Source of the DNA: Spartobacteria bacterium UBA695
GTDB taxonomy: Bacteria > Verrucomicrobiota > Verrucomicrobiia > Chthoniobacterales > Chthoniobacteraceae
NCBI GenBank assembly: GCA_002298145.1
Contig: DBMP01000028.1
Coordinates: forward strand, 1 to 59,252
Length of the DNA: 59,252 bases
Direction of reading: 5' to 3'
Within the stretch, counting starts at the first letter, position 1, and each line of letters opens with the position of its first letter. A model generated the notes under the pieces. That model was not told the DNA's origin, searched no databases, and saw nothing but the letters and a program-made list of their open reading frames with translations. Both the position numbers and the translations under genes were made by a program. This document shows positions 17,712 through 27,161 of this stretch, piece by piece.

Positions 17712-18785
17712 ATGGATAGCCCCGAATTCCTCAGCGTCCGCGAACTGGCCTCGCTCCTTGTTTCCATGCGCAAGGTGGGCGTCTTTGACCGGACCCTCGT
17801 CGTCCGGCTCCTGCGTTCAGTCATGGGGCGCTATCCGGATTTCCTCGGACTCTGGGCGGTCTTCGAGCCGGACGCCTTTGACGGCTCGGACGACGAATTC
17901 AGCGGCCGCAAAGGCCACGACGCCTCCGGCCGCTTCGCGCCGCGCTGGGACCGCAACGACGGGACGTTACGCTTCGGGCACAGCTGGGGCCACGATTCGC
18001 CGACCCTCGGGGAATGGTATTTCCTCACCCGCGAATCCCGGCAGGAAGTCGTCTTCGGGCCGTATGACGAAAAGTGCCTCACCGGCCTTCCCGTGCTTTG
18101 CCTGAGCCGCGTCGCGCCGATCCTTGAACGGGACCGCTTCATCGGCGCCGTTGGCGTGGATATCTCCCTGGACGGGATTCTGGAGCGCCTGAAGGGAAAA
18201 AAAGCACCCGCGGATGACCTGGCTGAAACCCTCCTCCAGCGCTGGCACGTTTTCCCTCGCGACGACGGCGAGATCGAGAGCGCCAGCCGCCAGGCCCGCA
18301 AGCTCCTCGGTCATTACATCGGCGCGTGCCGCAACGGGCGGCTGCCCAAAGCCCTCGCCGAGCGCCTCACCGCGTCGGACTGGGCTCCCGGCGTCCTGGT
18401 GTTCCCGGCCGCGAGCGGGGAGCTGCACGTTACCGTCGTGCGCCACCCGCACACCGGCCGCCGCATTCTTTCCCTGGAGGAGCAAACCCCTCGGAGCGGC
18501 CTCGCCCCCGAAGGCGCGACCCTCTCCGCGCGGGAACAGGAAGTCCTCGAATGGCTCGAGCAGGGCAAAAGCAACGGCGAGATCGCCGTCATCCTTGGCA
18601 TATCCGAGCATACCGTGCGGCATCATCTCGAACGCATTTTCGACAAACTCGGCGTCGAGAACCGGCGCGCGGCCATGCTCTGCGTCCGGCAGGCGCGGCG
18701 GACGCCCTCGGAGCGCTTCCTCTCGCGGGTCCCCGGGGCGCTGAGCGGCGAGGGTGTCGCGGGCATTAGGACGGTTCGCCCATAG
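17712..18785 (+). CDS. Soluble Cache-sensor LuxR-type regulator
   Basis: 357 aa from the ATG at 17712; a longer open frame overlaps the GH3 gene and is rejected. The N-terminal 170 residues look like a Cache/PDC sensor fold: a helix, GRYPDFLGLWAVFEPDAFDG, strands, then LSRVAPILERDRFIGAVGVD, which is typical of double-Cache proteins. There is no signal peptide or membrane segment, so the sensor is cytoplasmic. After a linker the C-terminus has a LuxR/GerE helix-turn-helix (LSAREQEVLEWLEQGKSNGE). It lies 33 nt before the binding-protein gene at 18819 and may control it. Cache domains bind small amines, amino acids or carboxylates, a possible link to the transporter ligand. Confidence 0.75.
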   Translation: MDSPEFLSVRELASLLVSMRKVGVFDRTLVVRLLRSVMGRYPDFLGLWAVFEPDAFDGSDDEFSGRKGHDASGRFAPRWDRNDGTLRFGHSWGHDSPTLGEWYFLTRESRQEVVFGPYDEKCLTGLPVLCLSRVAPILERDRFIGAVGVDISLDGILERLKGKKAPADDLAETLLQRWHVFPRDDGEIESASRQARKLLGHYIGACRNGRLPKALAERLTASDWAPGVLVFPAASGELHVTVVRHPHTGRRILSLEEQTPRSGLAPEGATLSAREQEVLEWLEQGKSNGEIAVILGISEHTVRHHLERIFDKLGVENRRAAMLCVRQARRTPSERFLSRVPGALSGEGVAGIRTVRP

Positions 18786-18818
18786 CGGAGCGCGCCGTTT
18801 TCCCGTAAGTAACCTGCC

Positions 18819-19790
18819 ATGATCACTCATCCCGTTCGCAAACTGCGTCACCTCGTTCACGCCGCGTTGCTCGTGGCCTTCACCGCGTCCCTCAACGCCG
18901 CCGACCTGAAACCGTACAAAGTCGGCTTCAATAGCTGGGTCGGCTACATTACGTTCTTCGTCGCCAGCGAAAAAGGGTACTTCAAGGAAGAGGGCCTCGA
19001 CGTCAAGGCCAAGAGCTTCAGCTCGCCGGGAGATTCCCTGTTGCCGCTCCTGGCCGGGGACCTCGACGCCGCCCTCACCACCGCCGACAGCGTGATTACC
19101 GTGCTCGATAAAGCGCCCGGCCAAGTGAAAGTCGTCTACCTCACGGACACCTCGGCGGGCGCGGATGCCATCGTCGCGACCAAGGCGATCCCGGACCTCA
19201 AAGCCATCAAAGGCCACTCCGTCGCCGCGACCCTCGGCCAATGCAATCAACTTCTCCTCGATAAAGCCCTCGAATCCGTCGGCCTCACGGAAAAGGACAT
19301 CCAGCTCAAAAACATGAACGCCGACGACTCCGGCGCGGCGCTCGTCGCCGGAAAACTCGACGTCGCCGTGACCTGGGAGCCGTGGATCACCAAAGCCACC
19401 GGCGAGAACAAAGGGCACGTAGTCTTTAGCTCCGCCCAAACCCCCAACCTGATCCTCGACGTCCTGGCCATCGGCAACAAGACCGCCTCCAAAAAATTCG
19501 CCGAGACGCGCGCCTTCATCAAGGGCCTCAACCGGGGCTACGAATTCCTCAAACAGCACCCCGCCGAAGCCTCCGCCCTCGCGGCCAAGAGCCTCGACCA
19601 GAAGCCCGATGAAGTCGAAGCGATGCTCCCGAAAGTCGTCTTTTACAGCGCGAAGAAAAACATCGAGGTAATCGAGAGCGGCGCCGCCGCAAAAGCCTCC
19701 AAAGAAGTGGCGCAATTCTTCAAAGACAAGAAGATCAGCGACACCCTCGTGGACGTCACCAAGCTCTACGACGCCTCGTATTTGAAATAA
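18819..19790 (+). CDS. NitT/TauT-type ABC substrate-binding protein (orphan)
   Basis: 323 aa with a signal peptide cleaved near ASLNAAD. The mature part is an SsuA/TauA/NMT1-like binding protein: VGFNSWVGYITFFVASEKGYF, the DLDAALTTADS hinge region and a second lobe with VAVTWEPWITKA. Such proteins deliver sulfonates, nitrate, pyrimidines, amidines or similar small ligands to an ABC importer. No permease or ATPase gene is next to it, so the importer must be elsewhere or shared. It follows the Cache-LuxR gene and precedes a cysteine hydrolase, suggesting uptake and hydrolysis of a nitrogen-containing amide; that reading is inference. Confidence 0.85.
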   Translation: MITHPVRKLRHLVHAALLVAFTASLNAADLKPYKVGFNSWVGYITFFVASEKGYFKEEGLDVKAKSFSSPGDSLLPLLAGDLDAALTTADSVITVLDKAPGQVKVVYLTDTSAGADAIVATKAIPDLKAIKGHSVAATLGQCNQLLLDKALESVGLTEKDIQLKNMNADDSGAALVAGKLDVAVTWEPWITKATGENKGHVVFSSAQTPNLILDVLAIGNKTASKKFAETRAFIKGLNRGYEFLKQHPAEASALAAKSLDQKPDEVEAMLPKVVFYSAKKNIEVIESGAAAKASKEVAQFFKDKKISDTLVDVTKLYDASYLK

Positions 19791-19825
19791 GGCCGCGCGC
19801 CTTCAAGGAGACTTTGAATCGCCTC

Positions 19826-20458
19826 ATGAAGACGAATCAGACGGCCTTGCTCATGATTGATTTCCAGCGCGACTTCTGCGCTCCGGGCGGCTACTCGGAC
19901 CGCATCGCCGGGCTGGATTGGGTCAGGCCGATCATCGAACCCGCCGGGCGTCTGCTTGCCGCCGCGCGCCAGGCGGGTAGCCTCGTCGTGCATACCCGCG
20001 AAGGCTATGCACCCGACCTTTCCGACTGCTCCCCCACGAAGCTCGCGCGCAGCCGCCGGGCAGGCAGCGAAATCGGCTCCACCGGCCCCATGGGGCGCCT
20101 CCTAATCCGGGGAGAGCACGGCCAGGACATCATCGACGAACTAAAGCCCCTCCCGGGCGAAGTCGTCATCGACAAAGCCAGCTACGGCGCATTTTGCGGC
20201 ACGCATCTGGAAAGCATCCTGCGCTCGCAAAAGATCGACACCCTTGTTTTCGCAGGCGTGACGGCCGACGTCTGCGTACACACCACGCTGCGAGAAGCGT
20301 GCGACCGCTGGTTCCAGTGCTACTATGCCGCCGACGCGATCTCCAGCTTCGATCCAGAGGTTCGCCGGGTATGCGAGAGGATGATCGAGGAGGAGGGCGG
20401 CGTCTGGGGTTCGCTGACCACCACCGCCCGGCTCGCCATGCATTGGCCCGGGCAATAA
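19826..20458 (+). CDS. Isochorismatase-family cysteine hydrolase (amidase-like)
   Basis: 210 aa from the ATG at 19826; a TTG at 19814 is possible but sits only 3 nt after the aaggag motif, while the ATG lies 15 nt after it, so the start is uncertain. The catalytic triad of the isochorismatase-like hydrolases is visible: Asp12 (LLMIDFQRDF), Lys117 (VIDKASYGAF) and Cys150 (GVTADVCVHTT). Members hydrolyse biuret, ureidoacrylate, N-carbamoylsarcosine or nicotinamide. The first motif followed by CAPGGYSD is most like biuret or ureidoacrylate amidohydrolases as I remember them. The gene lies 35 nt downstream of the binding protein. Confidence 0.8.
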   Translation: MKTNQTALLMIDFQRDFCAPGGYSDRIAGLDWVRPIIEPAGRLLAAARQAGSLVVHTREGYAPDLSDCSPTKLARSRRAGSEIGSTGPMGRLLIRGEHGQDIIDELKPLPGEVVIDKASYGAFCGTHLESILRSQKIDTLVFAGVTADVCVHTTLREACDRWFQCYYAADAISSFDPEVRRVCERMIEEEGGVWGSLTTTARLAMHWPGQ

Positions 20459-20522
20459 AAGCGCGAAAAAGCGTCCAGCCGCAGCCACCCCGCGAGCCGC
20501 GCCACCCGTTCGACCCAAGGAT

Positions 20523-20867
20523 CTATTTTTTGGAGTTCTTGTCGCGCACCGGCGCGTCGCCCGCTTCGATCTTGTCCGCCGTCAGACCGTCAAAGGAGGG
20601 GGTGATCACCACGCGCATCCCCTTTTTCAGGTCGCTACTGGTGACTTTTTTGCCCAGATAGAAAAACTCGGTGTCGTCGTCGATCTTGTAGGTCCGCTTG
20701 GATTGTGGGGATTCCGTCACAATCTCGCTGGAGCCGATCCTCGCAATGACCGTGCGGCCATCGTGGCGGGGTGGTTGAGACGGCTTGGATCGGTGGCCTT
20801 TGCCAAAGGCGGGAGCCGCCGCGATGACGAGAGCTGCGGCTAGTAACGTAATATAGGAAGTCTTCAT
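20523..20867 (-). CDS. Small exported protein of unknown function
   Basis: 114 aa from the ATG at 20867, with signal peptide MKTSYITLLAAALVIAAAPA and a cleavage site near AFGKG. The mature protein is basic at its start and forms a likely small beta domain (RTYKIDDDTEFFYLGKKVTSSDLKKGMRVVI), with the pattern seen in small DUF5666-like OB-type exported domains. It is convergent with the cysteine hydrolase gene. A palindromic motif that recurs upstream of two other genes lies 121 nt before its start (20988-21013). A longer upstream frame is rejected because the signal peptide starts here. Confidence 0.65.
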   Translation of the reverse strand: MKTSYITLLAAALVIAAAPAFGKGHRSKPSQPPRHDGRTVIARIGSSEIVTESPQSKRTYKIDDDTEFFYLGKKVTSSDLKKGMRVVITPSFDGLTADKIEAGDAPVRDKNSKK

Positions 20868-20987
20868 AGCTCTAAGGTAAGCTTCGGCATCCCCGGGCGA
20901 CCGGCCGATCCAGCCATCCCCAAATGACGAAGGGTGTCGTAAATAGAATACAGGTTCAGGAATAGTCTCGGAAATCAGCCCCGGTGT

Positions 20988-21013
20988 CATCAGGGAGCCT
21001 CCCTTATTTTTTT
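20988..21013 (-). promoter_or_regulatory. Recurrent palindrome plus A-tract motif, copy 1
   Basis: On the minus strand it reads AAAAAAATAAGGGAGGCTCC followed by CTGATG. The same pattern, A7-T-M-AGGGA-SS-CTCCC-Y-GATG, occurs at 31096-31121 and 36405-36430, each time upstream of a minus-strand gene (here the exported protein starting at 20867). On the plus strand it is a short hairpin followed by T7, like an intrinsic terminator, but no plus-strand gene ends here. Confidence 0.5.
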
Positions 21014-21142
21014 GAAAAACGGGGGCGTTTTCGCGCGCCTCGGAAGCCCCTTTGGGTCGCTGATATCTGCTTGCTCCCGATGAACTTGCAGGCATAATAG
21101 CCGAGGGCCAAAAATGCCCTTTGCTATAGTCCGTCCCAGGAT

Positions 21143-21787
21143 ATGAACCAACCCATTCGAGTATTTTTGGCCGACGATCACGCGATCGCCCTCGCCGGGT
21201 TGGAGCGCTTGCTTTCCACCGAACCGGACTTGGCGATCCTCGGAACGGCCCGGGATGTCGAGGGGATCGACCGCGCGTTGGCAGAACACCACCCCGACGT
21301 GCTGGTGACCGATCTCATTTTGAGCAAACGCGAGGCGGGCGAATGCCTGCCCCGGTGGACGCGGACCTATCCGCGGCTGCGCATCGTCGTGGTCTCGATG
21401 ATCGCCGATCTCCAGGTCGCCCGCGCCCTGTTGCAGAAAGGCGCCAGCGCCTACGTTTGCAAAAGCGACGACCCCACGGAAATCATCGACGCGATTCACG
21501 CGGCCCAAAAAGGCGACACCTTCCTGGGGCTGACGCTCCGGACGGCGATGGCCGCGCCCGCGGGGGCCGTGAATCTCTCGACCTTGAGCGAGCGCGAGCG
21601 GCATATCTTTCGGCTCGTGGGCCAGGGGTTGTCCAATCGCGAAATCAGCCGCGACCTTTTCCTGAGCGTAAAAACAGTGGAAACGCACAAGGAGCATATC
21701 AAAAACAAACTCGGCCTGGAACGGATGACCGACTTGCAGACCGCCGCGCGGAATTGGGTTCTCACCACCGGCATGTCCACCGGGTAG
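21143..21787 (+). CDS. NarL/FixJ-family response regulator
   Basis: 214 aa. Receiver domain at the N-terminus with the acidic pair in FLADDHAIAL, phospho-acceptor Asp57 (VLVTDLIL) and the conserved Lys in YVCKSDDP. A linker leads to a LuxR/GerE helix-turn-helix (LSERERHIFRLVGQGLSNRE). The gene lies 4 nt before the histidine kinase, its evident partner. It is divergent from the small exported protein, which shares the 275-nt intergenic region and could be a target. Confidence 0.9.
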   Translation: MNQPIRVFLADDHAIALAGLERLLSTEPDLAILGTARDVEGIDRALAEHHPDVLVTDLILSKREAGECLPRWTRTYPRLRIVVVSMIADLQVARALLQKGASAYVCKSDDPTEIIDAIHAAQKGDTFLGLTLRTAMAAPAGAVNLSTLSERERHIFRLVGQGLSNREISRDLFLSVKTVETHKEHIKNKLGLERMTDLQTAARNWVLTTGMSTG

Positions 21788-21791
21788 ATCA

Positions 21792-23603
21792 ATGATTATC
21801 GATATGGACTGGCTTGCGTTCTCATCCGGCGCAGTGGATGTCTTCCTCCTCGTGGCTTTGATCGTCTGGACCGCCGCGGCCCTTACCGCCTGGCAAATCG
21901 ACGAACCCCGCGTTGGCGCCTCGGCGCTCATGACGGGTCGCGCCGGGGGGATCTTTGGCCTGCTGATGATGGCGGGCCTGGCGGCCGTGGTGATCCAACG
22001 CTTCGAATGGATCCCGCCGTATCTCGCCGCGGCGGTTGCGGCCAGTTGCGGGCTTTTCGCATTGATCGAGGCCGGGTGGAACTGGCGTTTGCTCAAACGC
22101 AGCGCGCGGCTGGTCGCGGCGGCTCCCGTTCTGCTGATCGCGATCACGGCGTCGCTAATGCAGGCCACCAGCTCGCAGGGGGGCCGGTGGGTCCTCCTCA
22201 TCGCGGGCTTAGCGGTGGTGATGATCTTCGTTTCCGTGTACACGGCCGCGCGGCTGCAGCTTCATTTTGTGCGAGGCCTGCCCATCGCTACGGATTGCAA
22301 ATCGGTGTTGCGGCGCAAATCGTTTTTCTTCGCGCTGGGGCTGCTGGTGCTCGTGGCGGTGGGCGTGGGGGTCACGCATTGGCGCTTGAGTCGCCACTTC
22401 GCGGAGCAGTCCGAGCGGCTGATCTGGCGCGTCAAAACCGCAGCGCTCAGCCTGGACCTGGATTCCGTGCTGCGGCTTTCCGGCAAACGCTCCGATCGCC
22501 GGATGCCCGCCTATACGAACGTGCGCAGCCAGCTCAAGAAAATCCTCGTTGCCAATTCCGACATCGCCTCCGCATTGCTCTGGCGGCGCCAGCACGAGCG
22601 CGTGATGATCCTGGCCCGCGCGACCACGGACTCAGACGACGCCGATCCGGGGAGCGACGAGGCCGGGGGAGCGGCGAATCTGAACCTGGACGGCGCGCGC
22701 TTCGAAGCCCCGCAGCCCTATGTACAGATTTTGCGCTACGTTGGCCGGTCCGTGCGCATCGTGGCGCAGGAGCGCATCCACGACCCCACGGATCAATCGC
22801 GCCAGACCGTCTATGCATGGCTGAACCTGGAATTCCGCTCCGAAGCGTGGACGCGAGAGCGCAGCGAGATCCAGTTCCAGATCCTCGTGGGAACCTACCT
22901 GGCGGCCCTGGTGATCATGGCCGTCTTCGGGTGGATCACGCGGATTGAAATCGAGCGCGACTCGGAAAAAGAAAAGCTCAGCCTCGTGGAAGCCGAACGC
23001 GAACGCTTTGCGCGGGACCTGCACGACGGCCTGGGCCAGACGTTGACGGGCCTGGCCTTCCGTGCCCGCGCCCTCTCGCGGGAATTGGACGGCGCGCCCG
23101 CCACGGAAGTCGGGGAAATCGCGGGAATGCTTTCCGCCGCCGTCGCCGAGGCGCGCGCCATCGCCCACGCGCAGCTCCCCCCCGCGCTCAAAGCCGGAGG
23201 GCTCGCCGGTGGCTTGAAATGGCTGGCCGACACCACCCGGCGCTTGTTTGGAATCAGCGTTGAAGTCGAGCTTCCCGACGAACTGCCACCGTTTGACGAC
23301 GACTCCGCGCACGCACTCATCCAAGTAGTCCGCGAGGCCTTCCACAACGCCGTCCGGCATGGTCAGGCAAAGCAGATCCAGTTTCAGCTCAAGCGCGAAA
23401 AGAACGAATGGACGATGGATGTCCAAGACGACGGCCTGGGCATTCCGGGCGACCTGGACGCGGGCAACGGCCTCGGCTTGCGCCTCATGCGGGCCCGCAT
23501 TCGCGAATTGGGCGGCCGCATCGAGTTCCGCCCAAACCCCAACGGCGGCTGGTGGGTCCACGCGCGGTTTCCCGCGAGGCGCGCCGAAGAGATCGCCAGT
23601 TAA
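21792..23603 (+). CDS. Membrane sensor histidine kinase, NarX/DegS (HisKA_3) type
   Basis: 603 aa. About five transmembrane helices at 1-180, a sixth near 180-200, then an extracytoplasmic domain of about 170 residues and a last helix near 375-395. The cytoplasmic part has a HisKA_3 dimerisation domain with phospho-accepting His411 (FARDLHDGLGQTLTGL) followed by a HATPase_c domain with the N box EAFHNAVRHG and the G box DDGLGIPG. It phosphorylates the regulator encoded 4 nt upstream. The signal is unknown. The segment LPIATDCKSVLRR (about 162-174) is encoded by a near-palindromic stretch acggattgcaaatcggt that looks like an inserted repeat. Confidence 0.9.
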   Translation: MIIDMDWLAFSSGAVDVFLLVALIVWTAAALTAWQIDEPRVGASALMTGRAGGIFGLLMMAGLAAVVIQRFEWIPPYLAAAVAASCGLFALIEAGWNWRLLKRSARLVAAAPVLLIAITASLMQATSSQGGRWVLLIAGLAVVMIFVSVYTAARLQLHFVRGLPIATDCKSVLRRKSFFFALGLLVLVAVGVGVTHWRLSRHFAEQSERLIWRVKTAALSLDLDSVLRLSGKRSDRRMPAYTNVRSQLKKILVANSDIASALLWRRQHERVMILARATTDSDDADPGSDEAGGAANLNLDGARFEAPQPYVQILRYVGRSVRIVAQERIHDPTDQSRQTVYAWLNLEFRSEAWTRERSEIQFQILVGTYLAALVIMAVFGWITRIEIERDSEKEKLSLVEAERERFARDLHDGLGQTLTGLAFRARALSRELDGAPATEVGEIAGMLSAAVAEARAIAHAQLPPALKAGGLAGGLKWLADTTRRLFGISVEVELPDELPPFDDDSAHALIQVVREAFHNAVRHGQAKQIQFQLKREKNEWTMDVQDDGLGIPGDLDAGNGLGLRLMRARIRELGGRIEFRPNPNGGWWVHARFPARRAEEIAS

Positions 23604-23644
23604 ATTCCCCCGCCCATGCGCCCCTGGCGTTGTCAGACCGGGAA

Positions 23645-26600
23645 TTACTCAGTAATCGTCTCGTAATTGGTGTGGAGGACCTTGCCTGAATAGCGGTCGA
23701 TGGCGAGATGCACCCAGACGTGCCGTTCCGCTTCGATCTGGAAATTCGTCAGCGTGGAGCGGCGGACGTTTCCTTTTTGGACCACGAGATCGATGAGGAG
23801 ATTCCAGGTTCGCGTCTCGACGGCATCGCCCAGGGCTCGCGCAAAGACTTCGCGCTGGCGCTTGATGCGTTCCCCCTTGTCGAAGGTCGCGGGCGGGAAC
23901 AGGGTGGTATTGCCCAGGAGGCGCGTTGCGATTTCGCTGCGGTTGAGCAGCGGGCCCTTATTGTCGCCGCCGCCCGTGGTCAGCGCCACCAGCTTCTGGG
24001 CCGCTTCCAAGGCGCGCGCCGAGTCGAGCGTGTCGGTTAACGCGGGGTCTTTTAGCGCACCCTGGAGCAGGCTTTGCAGCACGAGCGGGTTGCGGGTGTT
24101 GGCGGAGACCCGCCCGGAGGTCACGCCATCGTCGGGCACTTCGTTGATGCAGAAAAAATCAAGCAGCGTGGCGTCACCGCTCTTGGCAGTGAAAAAATCA
24201 AGGCTGCGGCATGGAGTGTCGCGGAAGGCGTAGCCCATCTCGGCCACGGAGCGGAAGGGGCGGTTTAAAATAATCGGGCGGCTCGCGTAGTTGCCCGGCC
24301 AGTACATCTGGCCCTCCTTATCGGAAGAGCCCTCGGCAAGAATGCCGTCGCCGGAGCGCAGCTCGCCGTCCGGGTCGGTGTAGTGGGTTGCCGACGTGGT
24401 GGCGTTTTGCAAAATGGTGGCCATGGCGAGGCCTTGAATGGCGGTGCCGTTAAGGTCGGTCGAGCGGGTGGTGGTGCTGGCAGCTCCCATCGTCCAGCCC
24501 ATGGATGAATCCCGCCCCGGCGATTGACGGTCGCTATCGGTCGGGTCGTATTCCATCCCGTAGCCTGCCCCGGTGCCGGACCGAATGCTGGTGCCGTCTA
24601 CGTAGGCAGAGGCGGTTTGATCCCGTTCCCGGAGACGGTAAGTTGAGAACCGGTCCGTGCGGGGGTCAAAGGAAAGAATCCGCGCGTTGTTTTGCTGGTT
24701 GTAATAGGTGGCGCTGCCGGACTGGCCCCGGGCGGCGTCGGTGCCGCCCTCCGCGCCAGCCCGGTTGAGGGTGCGTGTAAAATAGCGTCTCCATGTCCCA
24801 TCGGAATCCTGATACTCCATCACAAACTTCAGGCCGACCGGGGCGTCGCTGGTGAAGTATTGCAGCCCGATTTTGGCGATGCCGTTGGGGTTGGACGGGT
24901 TCTTTTTGTTTTTGGGGTCGCTGAAATCGACTAATACCGCGGGCGAGGCGATGCCCGCGAGCGTGCTGTTGACCGGGGCCCAAGTCTGCCAGTCCGGGAA
25001 TACAGCTCTCTTTGACGGTGGCGAGCGCGGAATGTCCTTTAGTGCGATAGAGGGCGTGCCGAGCGTCGTACTATTAATCATGACGGGCTCGCGGCTAGCA
25101 TCGATGGCGGTTTGGGTGAGTTCGATATAGTTTACCGTCGGATCAAACCCGACCATGCCACCGTTAAAATAAGTCGACGTATTGTTTTGGGAATCGCGAT
25201 ATCGCATTTGAAATGAGTTGCCGCTGGTGTCAGCCGCGACGCGGAACTTTGTCGGTTTGGCCCCGGTTCCACTCACGTTGGGGTCGTGGGGATTCCATAC
25301 CTCCGGCAGAAACACCATGGAGTAAGGCTGCCCATCGGCCATCAGGGTCGCAGAATCGCTCGTGTCGGCCAGGAGCCGGGCCATGAAAAACTTCACCCGG
25401 ACAAGATAGGGCAGGTCTTCGACACCGTAAAAATCCTCTCCGTCGAACTGAATATGCGTGGGATAACTATCCTCGTCGAATTGGTCCACGAGGTTCGCGA
25501 AGATTTGAATGACCTGATAGTTCACCCGTTCATCGCGGAGCGCCATGGGCGTGCTACCGCCATTGGACACGCCGCCGCTTTTTCCGAGCGATCCGGCGAT
25601 GATCCCCATTCTCAGGACTTCGAGGAAGTCTGGTTCCCGCGCTTTGCCGTTGTCGGTGTATTGTCCGGAGAGCACTTCGCTTAAACGCAGAATGCGTACG
25701 GGGTTGGAGGTAGTACCGTGATTATAGATCCATGGGTCGTTTTTTGACGCGCGCGTGAGGCCGAAATAGCGGTAAATAAGGCTGTTCTTATCGGCCACGG
25801 CATCGCGGGTGATCAGCCGCAGCCGGTCAAGCGGGAAGCGGCTCAACAGAGCGGGTTCGCCGGTTGTCGTGCTGACTTCATGTGTGCTGGTGAGGCTGGG
25901 GAGATTATCAAAACGCGCCCGGGTGAAGGTTTGGTTGGCCTGCACCATGCCGGTGCTGCTGGTAATGGTGGGGTTGAACAGGTCGTCCAGCCCATAGGAG
26001 TTGTTGCCGCCCTCGGCGCTGTTTGGGTAGTCGGCGATCCCTTTCTTAATCCTGGCGCGGTTGGGGTCGGGGTTCCAGGAGGGGGCGGTCGAAAAGCGGA
26101 GGTCCTGCGTCAGGCTGGCCAGCGTTGAGCGTTCGCTCGCCGTGCAGGCGGATAATGAAGTGCGCCCCCAGAGGTGCAGAAAAAAGCGGATGAGATCCTG
26201 TCGGGAGTAGAAAAAATTGTCCGAGGCGGTGGCGCTTTTGAGCGGCTTGAGGAAGCCGTTGCGTTCGGATTGGTACCGGATGAAATCAGCAAAATCGGGA
26301 TCAGAGCCCGTCGCGGGATGGCGAAAACTCATCAACGAGGCGATCTGATCTTTGGAAAGCCCGATGGCCGTCAAGTCAGCCCACGCCAGCGAACCCTTGA
26401 GCTGAGCATCGGCGGATAAGCCTGCGGGAGCGCCCGCGGCGTTGGCATCCAGCAGACCGCCGACGTCGTAGATCTGATAAGCGTACCGGCCGATAACGTA
26501 GTTTGTGTTGGAAAGGCTGACGCTGGAGGCGCTGCTGGAATTCAGCGCCGAGCCGCTGGTGGGGACCCCGGAGCGCGTCACGTAGATCCAGTCCGGCAAA

Positions 26601-27151
26601 GCATTGGAGGGTAGCGTCCCGGAGGTCAGCGCGACCTGATCCCAGCGCGCGGCGGAAAGCACGCGGCCCTCGGCGGAAGCGGTGCGCGTATTGACCGAGC
26701 TTGCCCGGCTGTTGCCCGTGGCGGCGGCGGGTCCATTGGCCTTAAAGGTTGCCGAGGGGCTGGCCCCGGGGTAAAAAGCCGCTCCGGAAAGGCTCTGCTT
26801 TACCAAGTTCTCAAAACCGCTTGAGGGTACGTTGGAGGAGACCACGCGGGCGGGCACCATGGCCCAATTACGCAGTACTACCAAAGGTGCCAGCGTGGTG
26901 TAGTCCGAACCGGTGGAAACCGTTTCCGCGCCCGCCAGCATTTCCATGCGCAGATCGCTGATGGTGGCGTCTACCGCACTTTGCACGAGGCTATCGGTCT
27001 GGGCCTGGACGACCGTCGAATGTGACGAACGTAGCGCGCTCAGGGATTGGGAGAACAGCGCAAGAATCGTGATCGTTGCCAGCACCACGATGCTGAGCGT
27101 GATGACCAGCGCGCCGCCCCGTTGTCGGGTTTGGGCCGGGAGAATTCGCAT
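23645..27151 (-). CDS. Verru_Chthon cassette protein A
   Basis: 1168 aa, last gene of the cassette. The N-terminus is a pilin/PilX-like signal (RGGALVITLSIVVLATITIL) without the classical Gly/Glu cleavage motif. Then comes a very long, mostly beta and low-complexity extracellular part with YAYQIYDVGGLLDANAAGAP near residue 225 and a C-terminal ALGDAVETRTWNLLIDLVVQ, features I associate with the TIGR family of Verru_Chthon cassette protein A. It probably forms part of a type II secretion or type IV pilus-like assembly used on surface proteins in Verrucomicrobiota. It follows protein D by 10 nt and ends convergent with the kinase. Confidence 0.85.
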   Translation of the reverse strand: MRILPAQTRQRGGALVITLSIVVLATITILALFSQSLSALRSSHSTVVQAQTDSLVQSAVDATISDLRMEMLAGAETVSTGSDYTTLAPLVVLRNWAMVPARVVSSNVPSSGFENLVKQSLSGAAFYPGASPSATFKANGPAAATGNSRASSVNTRTASAEGRVLSAARWDQVALTSGTLPSNALPDWIYVTRSGVPTSGSALNSSSASSVSLSNTNYVIGRYAYQIYDVGGLLDANAAGAPAGLSADAQLKGSLAWADLTAIGLSKDQIASLMSFRHPATGSDPDFADFIRYQSERNGFLKPLKSATASDNFFYSRQDLIRFFLHLWGRTSLSACTASERSTLASLTQDLRFSTAPSWNPDPNRARIKKGIADYPNSAEGGNNSYGLDDLFNPTITSSTGMVQANQTFTRARFDNLPSLTSTHEVSTTTGEPALLSRFPLDRLRLITRDAVADKNSLIYRYFGLTRASKNDPWIYNHGTTSNPVRILRLSEVLSGQYTDNGKAREPDFLEVLRMGIIAGSLGKSGGVSNGGSTPMALRDERVNYQVIQIFANLVDQFDEDSYPTHIQFDGEDFYGVEDLPYLVRVKFFMARLLADTSDSATLMADGQPYSMVFLPEVWNPHDPNVSGTGAKPTKFRVAADTSGNSFQMRYRDSQNNTSTYFNGGMVGFDPTVNYIELTQTAIDASREPVMINSTTLGTPSIALKDIPRSPPSKRAVFPDWQTWAPVNSTLAGIASPAVLVDFSDPKNKKNPSNPNGIAKIGLQYFTSDAPVGLKFVMEYQDSDGTWRRYFTRTLNRAGAEGGTDAARGQSGSATYYNQQNNARILSFDPRTDRFSTYRLRERDQTASAYVDGTSIRSGTGAGYGMEYDPTDSDRQSPGRDSSMGWTMGAASTTTRSTDLNGTAIQGLAMATILQNATTSATHYTDPDGELRSGDGILAEGSSDKEGQMYWPGNYASRPIILNRPFRSVAEMGYAFRDTPCRSLDFFTAKSGDATLLDFFCINEVPDDGVTSGRVSANTRNPLVLQSLLQGALKDPALTDTLDSARALEAAQKLVALTTGGGDNKGPLLNRSEIATRLLGNTTLFPPATFDKGERIKRQREVFARALGDAVETRTWNLLIDLVVQKGNVRRSTLTNFQIEAERHVWVHLAIDRYSGKVLHTNYETITE

Positions 27152-27161
27152 TTCAAAAAGT

